This document shows positions 45,317-55,115 of a stretch of 64,000 nt of DNA, in pieces. Positions within the stretch are counted from its first letter, which is position 1, and the number at the start of each line of letters is the position of its first letter. A program made the position numbers and the translations under genes. The stretch comes from Thinopyrum elongatum. Lineage: Eukaryota; Streptophyta; Magnoliopsida; Poales; Poaceae. The stretch is from the NCBI GenBank assembly GCA_011799875.1, contig CM022303.1, positions 217,774,255 through 217,838,254 on the forward strand, in the 5' to 3' direction. Under the pieces are notes generated by a model, which searched no databases, was not told the DNA's origin, and was given only the letters and a program-made list of their open reading frames with translations.

Positions 45317-46087
45317 TTATCGGGGGATGGCCTCTATCCCACGGTGGGACACAAAGAAACCAAGTAGCTTGCCGGAGGGAACGCCAAACACGCACTTCTC
45401 CAGATTCAGCTTCAAGTTGATCTTGCGCAGATTAGCAAATGTCTCTTCTAAATCCTGAATGAGGGTTGATCTGTCCTTGGTCTTGACCACAATATCATCC
45501 ATATAGGCTTCAATGTTCCTGTGCAACTGTGGTTCAAAGCCAATCTGGACTGCTCTTGCAAAAGTGGACCCGGCACTCTTCAACCCGAAAGGTATGCGCA
45601 CAAAGCAGTACGTGCCGCATGGGGTGATGAATGAAGTATTTTCTTCGTCTTCCTTGGACATAAAAATCTGATGGTATCCAGAATATGCATCCAAAAAAGA
45701 GAGCAACTCACATCCTGAGGTAGAATCCACGATCTGGTCGATGCGCGGCAAGGGAAATGGGTCCTTCGGGCATGCCTTGTTTAGATCCGTAAAATCTATG
45801 CAAAGCCTCCATTTTCCATTAGCCTTGCGCACAACCACTGGGTTTGCTAACCATGTTGGATGCAGTACTCCTCTGACCAAACCAGCTGCTTCAAGTTTCT
45901 TGATTTCCTCGGCAATGAACTGCTGCCGTTCGAAGGCCTGCTTCCGAACCTTCTGCTTAACGGGCCGGGCATGTGGGCAGACAGCAAGGTGGTGCTCGAT
46001 TACCTCCCTGGGAACACCGGGGATATCAGATGGTTGCCAGGCAAACACATCGATATTCGCCCGCAGGAAGGCAACGAGCGTGCTTTC
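45317..46087 (-). CDS. pol: E7 reverse transcriptase
   Basis: Open from just after TAG 46088-46090 to 45317. Motifs: FAWQPSDIPGVPREV, DFTDLNKACPKDPFPLPRID, LSFLDAYSGYHQI, FGLKSAGSTFARA and EAYMDDIVVKT (M in place of V in the YVDD box). The C-terminal end shifts frame near 45300, just before the LTGCIAALS segment. Its arrangement is the same as in E1. Confidence 0.87.
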   Translation of the reverse strand, partial: ESTLVAFLRANIDVFAWQPSDIPGVPREVIEHHLAVCPHARPVKQKVRKQAFERQQFIAEEIKKLEAAGLVRGVLHPTWLANPVVVRKANGKWRLCIDFTDLNKACPKDPFPLPRIDQIVDSTSGCELLSFLDAYSGYHQIFMSKEDEENTSFITPCGTYCFVRIPFGLKSAGSTFARAVQIGFEPQLHRNIEAYMDDIVVKTKDRSTLIQDLEETFANLRKINLKLNLEKCVFGVPSGKLLGFFVSHRGIEAIPR

Positions 46088-46090
46088 CTA

Positions 46091-46906
46091 TTTGTCATCA
46101 AGGGTGGCGCTAATAGTGAAAGTACCATCAGCGCCAGCCAGCCCTGCCGCGACCTTTTTCACTTGGGGTGGAGTAGCCTTGGATCTCTTGCTGTTGGAAC
46201 TCTCTGGTGTGTCATCAACGGGCGCGGCACATTCCACAGAGGTACGCTTCCCGAATTCCTTGCCAGTGCCTCTGCTATGCTTTTCCTTGGCGGGAACTGT
46301 GGCTTCCGTGACCTCTGCCGTGACCGCGTCCCGGTACATCCTATCCACGCAAATAATTGCATCTTTCTTGTCCGATGGAACGAAAATGACGCCCATCGGC
46401 CCTGGCATCTTCAAGGTGTTCTAAGCATAGTGGGATGTTGCCATGAATTTGGCCAGGGCCGGGCGCCCAAGGATCCCGTTGTACGGCAGAGGGAGGTCAA
46501 CCACATCAAACACAACTTTCTCAGTCCTGTAGTTCAACTCCCCTCCAAATGTCACTGGCAACGTAACCTTTCCCTTAGGACGGCTCCTGCTGGGACTGAT
46601 TCCTTGAAATGTGCCTGTGGCCTTAAGTTATTCCTCTGCTATCTGGAGTTTGCTGATAACCTTTGGGGAAATCAGATTCAACCCGGCCCCGCCGTCAACC
46701 AGCATCTTTGTGACCTTGAGGTTGCGAATTGTTGGTGAGACCAACAATGGCAAGCACCCTACCGCAGTGATGCGGTCAGGGTGGTCATCTTCATCAAAGA
46801 TGATGGGCGTGCGTGACCACTTGAGCGGCTTCCAAGAATCTGCCGCTGGCTCCATGGCATTGACTTCACGCGCCCATTGTTTAAGTTGGCGGTGATAGGA
46901 GTGCAA
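46091..46906 (-). pseudogene. pol: E7 aspartic protease, broken
   Basis: Starts as an overlapping frame inside the gag end (46906) with LKQWAREVNAMEPA, then KMLVDGGAGLNLISPKV, the DGG active site. TAA at 46628-46630 and TAG at 46421-46423 break the frame; between them lies LPYNGILGRPALAKFMA. The last part (46414-46091) is Ala/Lys/Ser-rich linker ending TISATLDDK before TAG 46088-46090. Confidence 0.8.
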
Positions 46907-49005
46907 AGATGCACCCCATCAATGCATAGGGAGTCAGTGGCCTTCTGGAATTCCTGCTTGCTGGTTTCCTCTTCATTCCCTCCATCACTCTCATTACTGC
47001 AATCCTCCTTCTCTTGGCCCTTGGCGGGTTTTCCTTGGTTCCGAGGAGCTTTGCCGGGGCGATTTGCTTCACCACCCCGGCCCTTCCCGCCAGCGCCATT
47101 CTGACCTTTTTCCTTATCACGCTTCTCATACTCAGCCTTCTGTCTCTTGACGAGCTGTTCCACTTGATAACACTCCTGGAGATCATGGCCCTTGGTCCGA
47201 TGAATCTTACAGTACGGCCCATCACCTTTCCCAGCTTTCTCAGCAGCCGCCGCCTCCCGGTAGTCAGCGCATGCAGTAGCTTCCTTGCCGGGGGCTTCAG
47301 CCTTGGCCTTCTTGCCGGTACTAGGCGTGCCTGACCCCTCAACAGCCATCACTGTCTTATCCTTGCACTTCTTGTTGTGCTTCTTGTTCTTCTCCTTCTT
47401 ACTGATGGTTTCGTTGTCATCTTCTGAGTCGATGTCGACGCAGTCTTCTTCCCCAGGAAGTTTCCTCCCCTCCTCCACCCGAGCACACTTGTCCACCAAA
47501 GTGTAGAGCTCCTTCACAGTCTTGGGCAACCAAATGTTCATCTTGGAACGTATCCTGCGGTTGTGCATGTTGGATTGGAAGGCAGCTATCACGGCAGCTG
47601 GGTGGATATCTGGGATATTGACTCGACTGAATCTCTGCATGTACTTCCACAAAGATTCTCCTTCTTTCTGTCGGAGAAGCTGCAAGTTGCTGGGCCGCCC
47701 TGGTTCCTGATGGCCACCCGTGAAGGCACCAATGAACTCGTGGCACAGGTCAGCCCAGGTTGAAATGGAGTTCTCCGGCAGGTGCATCAGCCAAGACCTC
47801 ACATCTGACTTGAGGGCCCAAGGGAAGTAATTGGCGAACACCTTCTCATCTCTTCCCCTGGCAGCTTGAACAGCGATGGTGTAGATGCTCAAGAACTCTA
47901 CCGGGTTTAGTCTCTCATCATACTTCTCAGGTATCTCTGGCTTGAACGTGCGAGTGGACGGCCAACGGACTTGCTGCAGCTCACGGGTGAACGCAGGGCA
48001 CCCAACCTCGAAAGGCAGGCACCCACTATCTCTGAGCGCGGGCTCGTCGACGTCGGGGCCATTGCACCCATTGGTCTGGTTGGGGTTGTCGCGGCGCCGC
48101 TCGTCGATGAAGCGCGCGCCTTCCCTTCGTCTGCCCTCCGGGGCACGCTGTCGGCCTTGACGCGCTCGAGGATCTGACGAGGCCATCGAGACGTCATCGG
48201 GCGCCTGGACTTGCGGCTCCCGGGCGGCTTGCCGTGGCGGGGATTGCACCGTGAGGGTGGCCCCTCCTGCACGACCAGCCGCACGAGCCATTGTTGCTAC
48301 CTGGGGAGGCCGTGGCGGTCCGGCCTGCTGTGATCCTTCCGCCTCGGCAAAACCAATCAAACTTTGGATGGTAGCTCGCCACTCATCCATCTGGTCTGCC
48401 GCCGGCGGAAATCTCAATAGTAGTTGGGCTCGCGCCATGGCCTCGGAGGCGGTGCTTGGCATAGGTGATGATGATGTAGATCGTAGTGTCACTCGGCTCC
48501 TGACGTTGCCGGTGGCGACTACGCCGCGCCCTTGCTGCTGTGAACCAGCCGTTTGGACGGCATGGTGACGCGGCGGAGGCACCTGAGGGCCAGCGGCTTC
48601 ATTGGGCACAGTAGCTGGGTCAGCCCACCTCAGGGGTGGCGCGTGCCCTGCGGTCGCGCCCGCAGCGGGGGCGGCCGAAGGGTTGCGATTCGCCCCAGAG
48701 TGAGCATCATCACTGCGGCTGTGCCCGTTGGCGAGGAGAAAGGGTTCAGGCGGAATGATCCCTCCATCCGTACCTCGTGGAGCATGGCCGTCAGGATGTT
48801 GCTGATGCTGTCCTTCCCCGGTACCTTCCGTTCCTGCTTCGGCCGTGGGGGAGGTGGCGATGGCGCCGTCTACACCAACCATGTCCCCCGCAGCATCCAC
48901 ACCCTCGCGAGCCCCTGCATTCCCCGTGACGTCGGCGGTCGCGGGCGGCGGAGCCTTCGAGGTGGACGGGTGATTTGCAGCTCCAGGCTTCCTCTTGGGC
49001 GCCAT
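46759..49005 (-). CDS. gag: E7 Gag polyprotein
   Basis: Start chosen at MAPKRKPGAAN (49005) rather than the upstream ATG at 49077, because Lys/Arg-rich starts of this form suit the leader length. About 748 residues. The first 300 are Ala/Gly/Pro-rich and low-complexity. The gag domain lies in the middle (EKYDERLNPVEFLSIY, WALKSDVRSWLMHLPE, STWADLCHEFIGAF, ESLWKYMQRFSRV). A knuckle-like CKIHRTKGHDLQEC motif is near residue 635. The last about 40 residues are out of the ancestral frame, since the other frame carries the protease linker; an indel near 46885 explains this. Confidence 0.85.
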   Translation of the reverse strand: MAPKRKPGAANHPSTSKAPPPATADVTGNAGAREGVDAAGDMVGVDGAIATSPTAEAGTEGTGEGQHQQHPDGHAPRGTDGGIIPPEPFLLANGHSRSDDAHSGANRNPSAAPAAGATAGHAPPLRWADPATVPNEAAGPQVPPPRHHAVQTAGSQQQGRGVVATGNVRSRVTLRSTSSSPMPSTASEAMARAQLLLRFPPAADQMDEWRATIQSLIGFAEAEGSQQAGPPRPPQVATMARAAGRAGGATLTVQSPPRQAAREPQVQAPDDVSMASSDPRARQGRQRAPEGRRREGARFIDERRRDNPNQTNGCNGPDVDEPALRDSGCLPFEVGCPAFTRELQQVRWPSTRTFKPEIPEKYDERLNPVEFLSIYTIAVQAARGRDEKVFANYFPWALKSDVRSWLMHLPENSISTWADLCHEFIGAFTGGHQEPGRPSNLQLLRQKEGESLWKYMQRFSRVNIPDIHPAAVIAAFQSNMHNRRIRSKMNIWLPKTVKELYTLVDKCARVEEGRKLPGEEDCVDIDSEDDNETISKKEKNKKHNKKCKDKTVMAVEGSGTPSTGKKAKAEAPGKEATACADYREAAAAEKAGKGDGPYCKIHRTKGHDLQECYQVEQLVKRQKAEYEKRDKEKGQNGAGGKGRGGEANRPGKAPRNQGKPAKGQEKEDCSNESDGGNEEETSKQEFQKATDSLCIDGVHLCTPITANLNNGRVKSMPWSQRQILGSRSSGHARPSSLMKMTTLTASLR

Positions 49006-49083
49006 AGTGGATGACACCGTCGATGATGAAAATGTCGATGAAGATGACGTGCAACGTACGCTCTCAGTTTCGCGCACGTGATC

Positions 49084-49101
49084 CCCCTACCTGGCGCGCC
49101 A
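49084..49101 (-). other. E7 primer binding site
   Basis: Minus strand TGGCGCGCCAGGTAGGGG, four bases after the LTR end; nearly the same as in E3. Confidence 0.7.
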
Positions 49102-49105
49102 AAGA

Positions 49106-50012
49106 TGTCGTGGGAAACTACGGCCACCAATGGGGCCATCAGCCCCTTTTGGTTCGGCGGGGGGATGGACACGTTGCACAAAGAGTGGAGAAGCGTCGCA
49201 CAGCATGGCAGAGATCACACGGGCAATCTTTACCCAGGTTCGGGCCGCCGTGAGGCTTAAAACCCTACTCCTGCTTTGGTGGATTGATGGTGGATAATGG
49301 TGGTGAAACGTAGCACACTCGCCCGGCAAGGTTGCTCTGGGGGCGAGAGTGGCTACGCGCGTATGGATATGCGAGGATCCAACCCTTTCTACGGTCGCCA
49401 TGGGCCTCCTTTTATAGATTAAGGGGTCACCACAGTGGCAAATCAGTCTTTGTGTACTGATTAGATAGCTAACAGTGCTATCATATCTAACTCTGCAGGC
49501 TGACAGAGCGCATTAAATGCGCCACTCAATGTCACATCACAGCTTGCCCGGCAGGCCCTGCCAGGCTGTTTTGCCAGCTTCGCGCCTGCTTGCTTGACAC
49601 GTCTCAGGACGGGTGTCATATGGTTATGTTTGCTGTAGGAAGTGGCTGCCATGTGGCAGAAAGCAGCCACTTAGTCACCTTGGAGCTTGACACCGCTTCG
49701 ATTACTGACTTGCGTTACTTGTGAGGTGGAGCGGTAGAGTGGCTTGCCTCCGCCAGCCCTGGCAGGCCTGCTGGGACGATCTGGGAGCTTGCTTCCGGGG
49801 CAAAACCCAACCCTGCCAGGCTCGCCTGCCCAGCAAGGTAGGTCCTTCCCTTAGCGATGCCTCGTTCCTCTGGCTCGCCTTGGCCTTCTTGACTCGCACT
49901 TGGATCCTTCAAGGGAATTGATCCTCCTTGTTTGGTTTGATCTTGGTCTTGCAATCTTGTATCTGGCCTGTGCAGAGTCCGTGCAATGGACCCAGAGTCT
50001 GTTGCACCGACA
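49106..50012 (-). repeat. E7 5' LTR
   Basis: 907 bp; minus strand begins TGTCGGTGCAACAGAC and ends CCCACGACA. TATA box TATAAAA at 49410-49416 on the minus strand. Confidence 0.92.
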
Positions 50013-50017
50013 TCAAA

Positions 50018-51398
50018 GATCACATTGAGTCCATAGGAAAGCCAATACTATTAAAAGGGGATGAGGTGTTGCTTAATGGCTTGCTTGCTCAAATGCTTAC
50101 TGATATTGCTTCAAATCCCTAAACCACTTTCTCATTCCAAATATGTCAAAATCCTAAACTCCAACTCGGCCCCAACGATTCTTTCTATCTGGCGCCACCG
50201 AGTTCATATGACATAGCCACTGCCAGAAACCCTAACATTTCGGTCATACCGATACGGATCTCGGTCTCACCGAGATGGCCTTGCAAACTCTCTATTGCCT
50301 ATTGCAGTTATTTCGGTCTCACCGAAATGTGCAATCGGTCCCACCGAGTTTGCTTAACCAACTCTCTGTTGCTCTATTGCTTCACTTTGGTCTCACCGAG
50401 TTGATGCAATCGGCGCCACCGAGATGAGGTTTACCCTAAAGCTCTAGTACATCGGCCCCACCGAGTTGTTCCAGTCGGTCCCACCGAGATTCCTAACATT
50501 CACATTTTAAACTAAATCGGTCTCACCGAGTTCATCTATTCGGTCTGACCGAGTTGGGTCAAATGTGTGTAATGGTTGGATTTTGTGTGGAGGCTATATA
50601 TACCCCTCCACCCCCTTCTCCATATGTGAGAGAGCCATCAGAACGTGCCTACACTTCCAGCATACATTTTCTGAGAGAGAACCACCTACTCATGTGTTGA
50701 GATCAAGATATACCAATCCTACCACAAGAATCTTGATTTCTAGCCTTCCCCAAGTTGCTTTTCACTCAAATCATCTTTCCACCATATCCAAATCTGTGAG
50801 AGGGAGTTGAGTGTTGGGGAGACTATCATTTGAAGCACAAGAGCAAGGAGATCATCATCAACACAACATCTATTACCTTTTGGAGAGTGGTGTCTCCTAG
50901 ATTGGTTAGGTGTCGCTTGGGAGCCTCCGTCAAGTTGGAGAGTTGAACCAAGAAGTTTGTAAGGGCAAGGAGATCGCCTACTACGTGAAGACCTACCCGA
51001 ATGAGGCAAGTCCTTCGTGGGCGATGGCCATGGTGGGACAGACAAGGTTGCTTCTTCGTGGACCCTTTGTGGGTGGAGCCCTCCGGGGACTCGCACAACC
51101 GTTACCCTTCGTGGGTTGAAGTATCCATCAACGTGGATGTACGATAACACCACCTATCGGAACCAGACCAAAAATCTCCGTGTCTTCATTACGTTTGCAC
51201 TCTCCAAACCCTTCCCTTTACCTTCATATGCAATATTTTACTGTACGCTGCTACACTCTTAGAATTGCATGTCTAGGTTGATTGCTTGACTTGTGCTAAT
51301 TGCTAAAATCTGCCCACAACTAAAATGGGAAAAAGGTTAGATTTTTATTTGGTCAAGTAGTCTAATCACCCCCCTCTAGACCTACTTTCGATCCTACA
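50018..51398 (+). repeat. E6 middle LTR, second piece
   Basis: Resumes at GATCACATTGAGTCC, matching LTR 3 from about 57581, and ends CTACA at 51398 just before the primer site of copy B. With the first piece it totals about 1580 bp. Confidence 0.9.
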
Positions 51399-51400
51399 AT

Positions 51401-51412
51401 TGGTATCAGAGC
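51401..51412 (+). other. E6 primer binding site, copy B
   Basis: TGGTATCAGAGC two bases after the middle LTR, as in copy A. Confidence 0.9.
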
Positions 51413-51453
51413 TTTGGTCTCCATTGCTTTGGTTTAATCACCATTGGAGGAAG

Positions 51454-51639
51454 ATGGATGTGTCTACGATCGGGAGTATTAGACGTAGAGTGGCTATGCT
51501 TGACGGAGAGTTCTATAATTCTTGGAAGAATGAGATGCTTGAGATTTTCAATGAATATGACTTGAACAAGTATATTACTAGCCCTTATGCGCCCCCATTG
51601 ATCCTTTGCATCCTACCCCCGATGAGTATCTTGACATGA
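51454..51639 (+). CDS. gag: E6 copy B Gag, N-terminal fragment
   Basis: Starts MDVSTIGSIRRRVAMLD. The frame is lost after ITSPYAP at about 51590, where one base is missing relative to copy A, and then ends at 51639. The correct frame resumes at 51606. Confidence 0.8.
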   Translation: MDVSTIGSIRRRVAMLDGEFYNSWKNEMLEIFNEYDLNKYITSPYAPPLILCILPPMSILT

Positions 51640-53396
51640 CCCGAAATCTTAGAACTATTGATCTTATCATTAGAGGATTGCCTAGAAATTTGCTTGTATG
51701 CTTGCCTACATTTGAATGTGCTTATACTATATGGAAATATCTTGAGGAGCGCTTTCCAAACTATTCCTTGAAAAATCCAGATCAGATTCTTCAAAAGTCT
51801 ATTGCATTTCATAACATGAATCCTAATGATCCTAAGTTTGATGAATGTCTATTTGAGCTCCGTGATCTTATGCGTGCCAAAGGAGATGTTGGAGTCATTA
51901 GTAGCATCATCTCACAAATTATTAGAATTCATAAACATGCACATTGTCATGGTCATAAATCTAATGAATCAATCTCTCTAGGTGATGATCATTTACATGA
52001 TGATGTTGAGCATGGATATTATGATGAGGATGAAGATAGTGACTTTGACCTTGATGAGTCGATGAGACACTTTGGTCTTAAGGCAAACCTTCGTGGTTAC
52101 ATGGCCGGAGGAAAGGAATGGATTCTCGATAGTGGATGTATTGATCATACGACCAGAGACAAGGACATGTTCCGTGAGCTTGCTAAGAACGATGGTCCAC
52201 GCAAGTATGTCACTTTTGGAGATAACTCCAAGGGTAAGGTACTTGGCCTTGGTAAGGTGGCCATTTCCAATGATAGAGCTATCCAAAACATTATGCTCGT
52301 TGAATCCCTTGGTTACAATCTACTTTCCGTGTCTAGACTAGCTGACTTCGGTTTCAATGTTCTATTTACTGAGGTAGATTGCCAAGTGTTTCGTAGAGAT
52401 AATCATAATATGGTCTTTACCGGTATTCGTAGAGGTGGCCTATACATTGTTGATTTCACTAAGAAAGCTCAACCTCGTACTTGCTTGATTGCTAAATCTT
52501 CTAAAGGTTGGTTATGGCATAGAAGGTTAGGTCATGTGGGCATGCAAAATCTTGATAAGCTTATTAAAGGTGATCATATCATTGGTGTTAAAGATGTCAT
52601 ATTTGACAATGATAGACTTTGCAGTGCTTGTCAAGTAGGAAAACAGGTTGGAGGAAGTCATCTCATGAAGAACATCATCACCAGAAAAAGACCGCTTGAG
52701 CTACTTCATATGGATCTTTTTGGTCCCAACGCCTACAAGAGTCTCGGTGGTAACTCGTTTGGATTGGTCATTGTTGACGATTCTACAAGATTTACGTGGG
52801 TGTTCTTTCTTGATGATAAATCGCAGGTCCAAAAGATCTTCAAGAACTTCCCTAGGAAGGCCCAAAACCAATTTGAAGTGAAGATCAAGAAAGTTCGAAG
52901 CGACAATGGAACGGAGTTCAAGAACGCCAATGTGGATACCTTTCTTGACGAAGAAGGGATCTCACATGAGTTCTCGGCTACATACACGCCTCAACAAAAC
53001 GGAGTTGTTGAGAGGAAGAACCGGACACTTATCGATATGGCAAGAACGATGCTTGATGAATACAAGACGCCAAGACACTTTTGGGCGGAAGCGGTTGAGA
53101 CAGCTTGTCATGCTACGAATCGACTATATCTTCACAAGCTTCTCGGCAAGACGGCATACGAGCTTCTCACCGGTAACAAACCCCAAGTTGGATACTTTCG
53201 AGTATTTGACTCAAAGTGTTACATTCTTGATGAGCATCGCCGCTCAAAATTTGCTCCTAAGTCTCATGAAGGTTTCCTACTCGGTTATGGCTCAAACTCT
53301 CACACTTACCGGGTCTACAACAATTTCACCCGAAAGGTTGAAGAGACGGTAGATGTGAATTTTGATGAATCTAACGGCTCGCAAGTAGAGCAATAG
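51606..53396 (+). CDS. pol: E6 copy B Gag remainder, protease and integrase
   Basis: 596 residues. Gag core (IIRGLPRNLLVCLP), tail with DEDEDSDFDLDES, protease box WILDSGCIDHTTRD near residue 175, HHCC segment (WLWHRRLGH to LCSACQVGK) and the integrase acids in HMDLFGPNAY, RSDNGTEF and NGVVERKN. As in copy A there is no zinc knuckle between Gag core and protease. The frame passes the site where copy A has a stop and ends at TAG 53394-53396, where copy A has a leucine codon. Confidence 0.88.
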   Translation: MHPTPDEYLDMTRNLRTIDLIIRGLPRNLLVCLPTFECAYTIWKYLEERFPNYSLKNPDQILQKSIAFHNMNPNDPKFDECLFELRDLMRAKGDVGVISSIISQIIRIHKHAHCHGHKSNESISLGDDHLHDDVEHGYYDEDEDSDFDLDESMRHFGLKANLRGYMAGGKEWILDSGCIDHTTRDKDMFRELAKNDGPRKYVTFGDNSKGKVLGLGKVAISNDRAIQNIMLVESLGYNLLSVSRLADFGFNVLFTEVDCQVFRRDNHNMVFTGIRRGGLYIVDFTKKAQPRTCLIAKSSKGWLWHRRLGHVGMQNLDKLIKGDHIIGVKDVIFDNDRLCSACQVGKQVGGSHLMKNIITRKRPLELLHMDLFGPNAYKSLGGNSFGLVIVDDSTRFTWVFFLDDKSQVQKIFKNFPRKAQNQFEVKIKKVRSDNGTEFKNANVDTFLDEEGISHEFSATYTPQQNGVVERKNRTLIDMARTMLDEYKTPRHFWAEAVETACHATNRLYLHKLLGKTAYELLTGNKPQVGYFRVFDSKCYILDEHRRSKFAPKSHEGFLLGYGSNSHTYRVYNNFTRKVEETVDVNFDESNGSQVEQ

Positions 53397-53879
53397 CCAC
53401 TTGATTTAGGAGACAAAGATCCTTCGGAAGCAATCCAAGATTTTTCCATTGGCAAGATTCGCCCAACGAAGGTGAAGGAGAGTACCTCTTCCGTTCAAGT
53501 GGAAGCCTCAACTTCACATCAAGGTGAACGCCAAGTTGATTTCGAGGTATCCACAAGTGGAACACGTCAAGACGGAGAAAATGAGGAAGTACAACAAGAT
53601 GAACCACCTCAACCTCCCTCTCCTCCTCCACAAGAGAACGACAACACCAACAACAATGAAGAAGGAGAAGAAGAAGAAGAAGACAATGAAGAGGATGTTC
53701 CACCTCAATCCAAACAAAAGCTCTCACGAGTTAGAGCACGAGTTACAAGAGATCATCCCGTCGAACAAATCTTCGATGACATTCAAACCGGGAGAATCAC
53801 TCTCTCTAAAACTCATTTGGCTAACTTTGGTGACCACTACTCATTCATTTCTAGTGTTGAACCTATGAAGGTTGAATAA
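53397..53879 (+). CDS. pol: E6 copy B integrase-RT linker
   Basis: Same frame as the preceding segment. Low-complexity linker with Pro- and Glu-rich stretches ([13 protein letters not shown]) and the conserved [16 protein letters not shown] lead into RT. It ends at TAA 53877-53879. Confidence 0.75.
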   Translation, partial: PLDLGDKDPSEAIQDFSIGKIRPTKVKESTSSVQVEASTSHQGERQVDFEVSTSGTRQDGENEEVQQDEPPQPPSPPPQENDNTNNNEEGEEEEEDNEEDVPPQSKQKLSRVRARVTRDHPVEQIFDDIQTGRITLSKTHLANFGDHYSFISSVEPMKVE

Positions 53880-55115
53880 TCTCTTGAAGATCTGGATTGG
53901 GTGAATGCTATGCACGAAGAGCTACACAACTTCGAGAGGAATCAAGGGTGGACATTGGTTGAAAAGCCCGACGACAATCACAATGTCATTGGAACCAAAT
54001 GGGTGTTTCAGAATAAGAAAGATGAAGATGGACAAGTTGTACGCAACAAGGCTCGTCTCGTCGCTCAAGGCTACACTCAACTCGAAGGTATGGACTATCG
54101 TGAGACATATGCCTCTGTTGCTATACTTGAGTCCATACACATCTTACTTGCTTATGCCAATCACCATGATATCACTCTATATCAAATGGACATTAAAAGT
54201 TCTTTTCTTAATGGAGAAATTGAGGAGGAGGTGTATGTTAAACAACCTCCTGGATTTGTCAATCCCAAGAAACCTAATCATGTCTTCAAACTTCACAAAG
54301 CTCTTTATGGTCTTAAACAAGCTCCTAGAGCATGGTATAAATGCTTGACCAAGTTTCTTATTGAAAAAGGCTTTGAAATTAGGAAGATTGATTCTACACT
54401 TTTTACTAAAAGGGTTAATGGGGAATTATTTGTGTGCCAAATTTATGTGGATGATATCATATTTGGTTCTACTAACCCCCATTTTAGTGAAAAGTTTGGA
54501 AGGCTAATGTCGGAGAAGTTTGAGATGTCTATGATGAGTGAACTCAAATTTTTCCTTGGTTTGCAAATCAAGCAAACTAAGGAAGGTACCTTTGTCTCTC
54601 AAACAAAGTATACCATGGATCTTTTCAAGAAGTTCAACATGCAAGAAAGCAAAGGTATGAAAACACCCATGCCTACTAGTGGACATCTTGATTTGACTAA
54701 GGATGGCAAACCGGTTGACCAAAAGGTTTACCGCTCCATGATTGGTTCATTATTATATCTATGTGCCTCCAGTCCCGATATTATGCTAAGTGTGTGCATG
54801 TGTGGACGATATCAAGCGGCCCCTAAAGAGTGTCATCTTAAGGCCGTGAAAAGGATAGTGAGATACTTAATTCATACCCCAAACTTTGGCATTTGGTATC
54901 CTAAGAGGTCATCTTTTGATCTTGTTGGCTACTCCGATTCGAACTATGTCGGTGACAAGGTTGATAGAAAGTCCACTTTGGGTACTTGTCAATTTCTTGG
55001 AAGATCCTTTGTGTCTTGGTCCTCCAAGAAACAAAACTCGGTATCCTTATCTACTACCAAAGCGGAATACATTGCCGCCGGATCATGTTGTGCTCAATTA
55101 CTTTGGATGACCTAA
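53880..55115 (+). CDS. pol: E6 copy B reverse transcriptase and RNase H
   Basis: Same frame. RT motifs [55 protein letters not shown] and VCQIYVDDIIFGS. RNase H has VGYSDSNYVGD, with Asn replacing an Asp found in copy A, and STTKAEYIAAG with Lys replacing the Glu of copy A. Both changes hit the region of acidic catalytic residues. It ends at TAA 55113-55115, before the last RNase H block. Confidence 0.88.
   Translation, partial: SLEDLDWVNAMHEELHNFERNQGWTLVEKPDDNHNVIGTKWVFQNKKDEDGQVVRNKARLVAQGYTQLEGMDYRETYASVAILESIHILLAYANHHDITLYQMDIKSSFLNGEIEEEVYVKQPPGFVNPKKPNHVFKLHKALYGLKQAPRAWYKCLTKFLIEKGFEIRKIDSTLFTKRVNGELFVCQIYVDDIIFGSTNPHFSEKFGRLMSEKFEMSMMSELKFFLGLQIKQTKEGTFVSQTKYTMDLFKKFNMQESKGMKTPMPTSGHLDLTKDGKPVDQKVYRSMIGSLLYLCASSPDIMLSVCMCGRYQAAPKECHLKAVKRIVRYLIHTPNFGIWYPKRSSFDLVGYSDSNYVGDKVDRKSTLGTCQFLGRSFVSWSSKKQNSVSLSTTKAEYIAAGSCCAQLLWMT

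Larger units (their letters stand above)
39769..50012 (-). mobile_element. E7: Tat-like Gypsy retrotransposon inside the E6 middle LTR
   Basis: Two LTRs of exactly 907 bp (39769-40675 and 49106-50012), minus orientation, with TG...CA ends. Minus-strand order: primer site, gag, protease, RT, RNase H, second RNase H, integrase, then a spacer with an antisense promoter remnant. Flanks are TCCGA (39764-39768) and TCAAA (50013-50017); the uninterrupted site in LTR 3 reads TCCAA, so each side has one change. I count about 40 LTR differences in 907 bp. Reading frames are broken by several stops and shifts. Confidence 0.92.
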
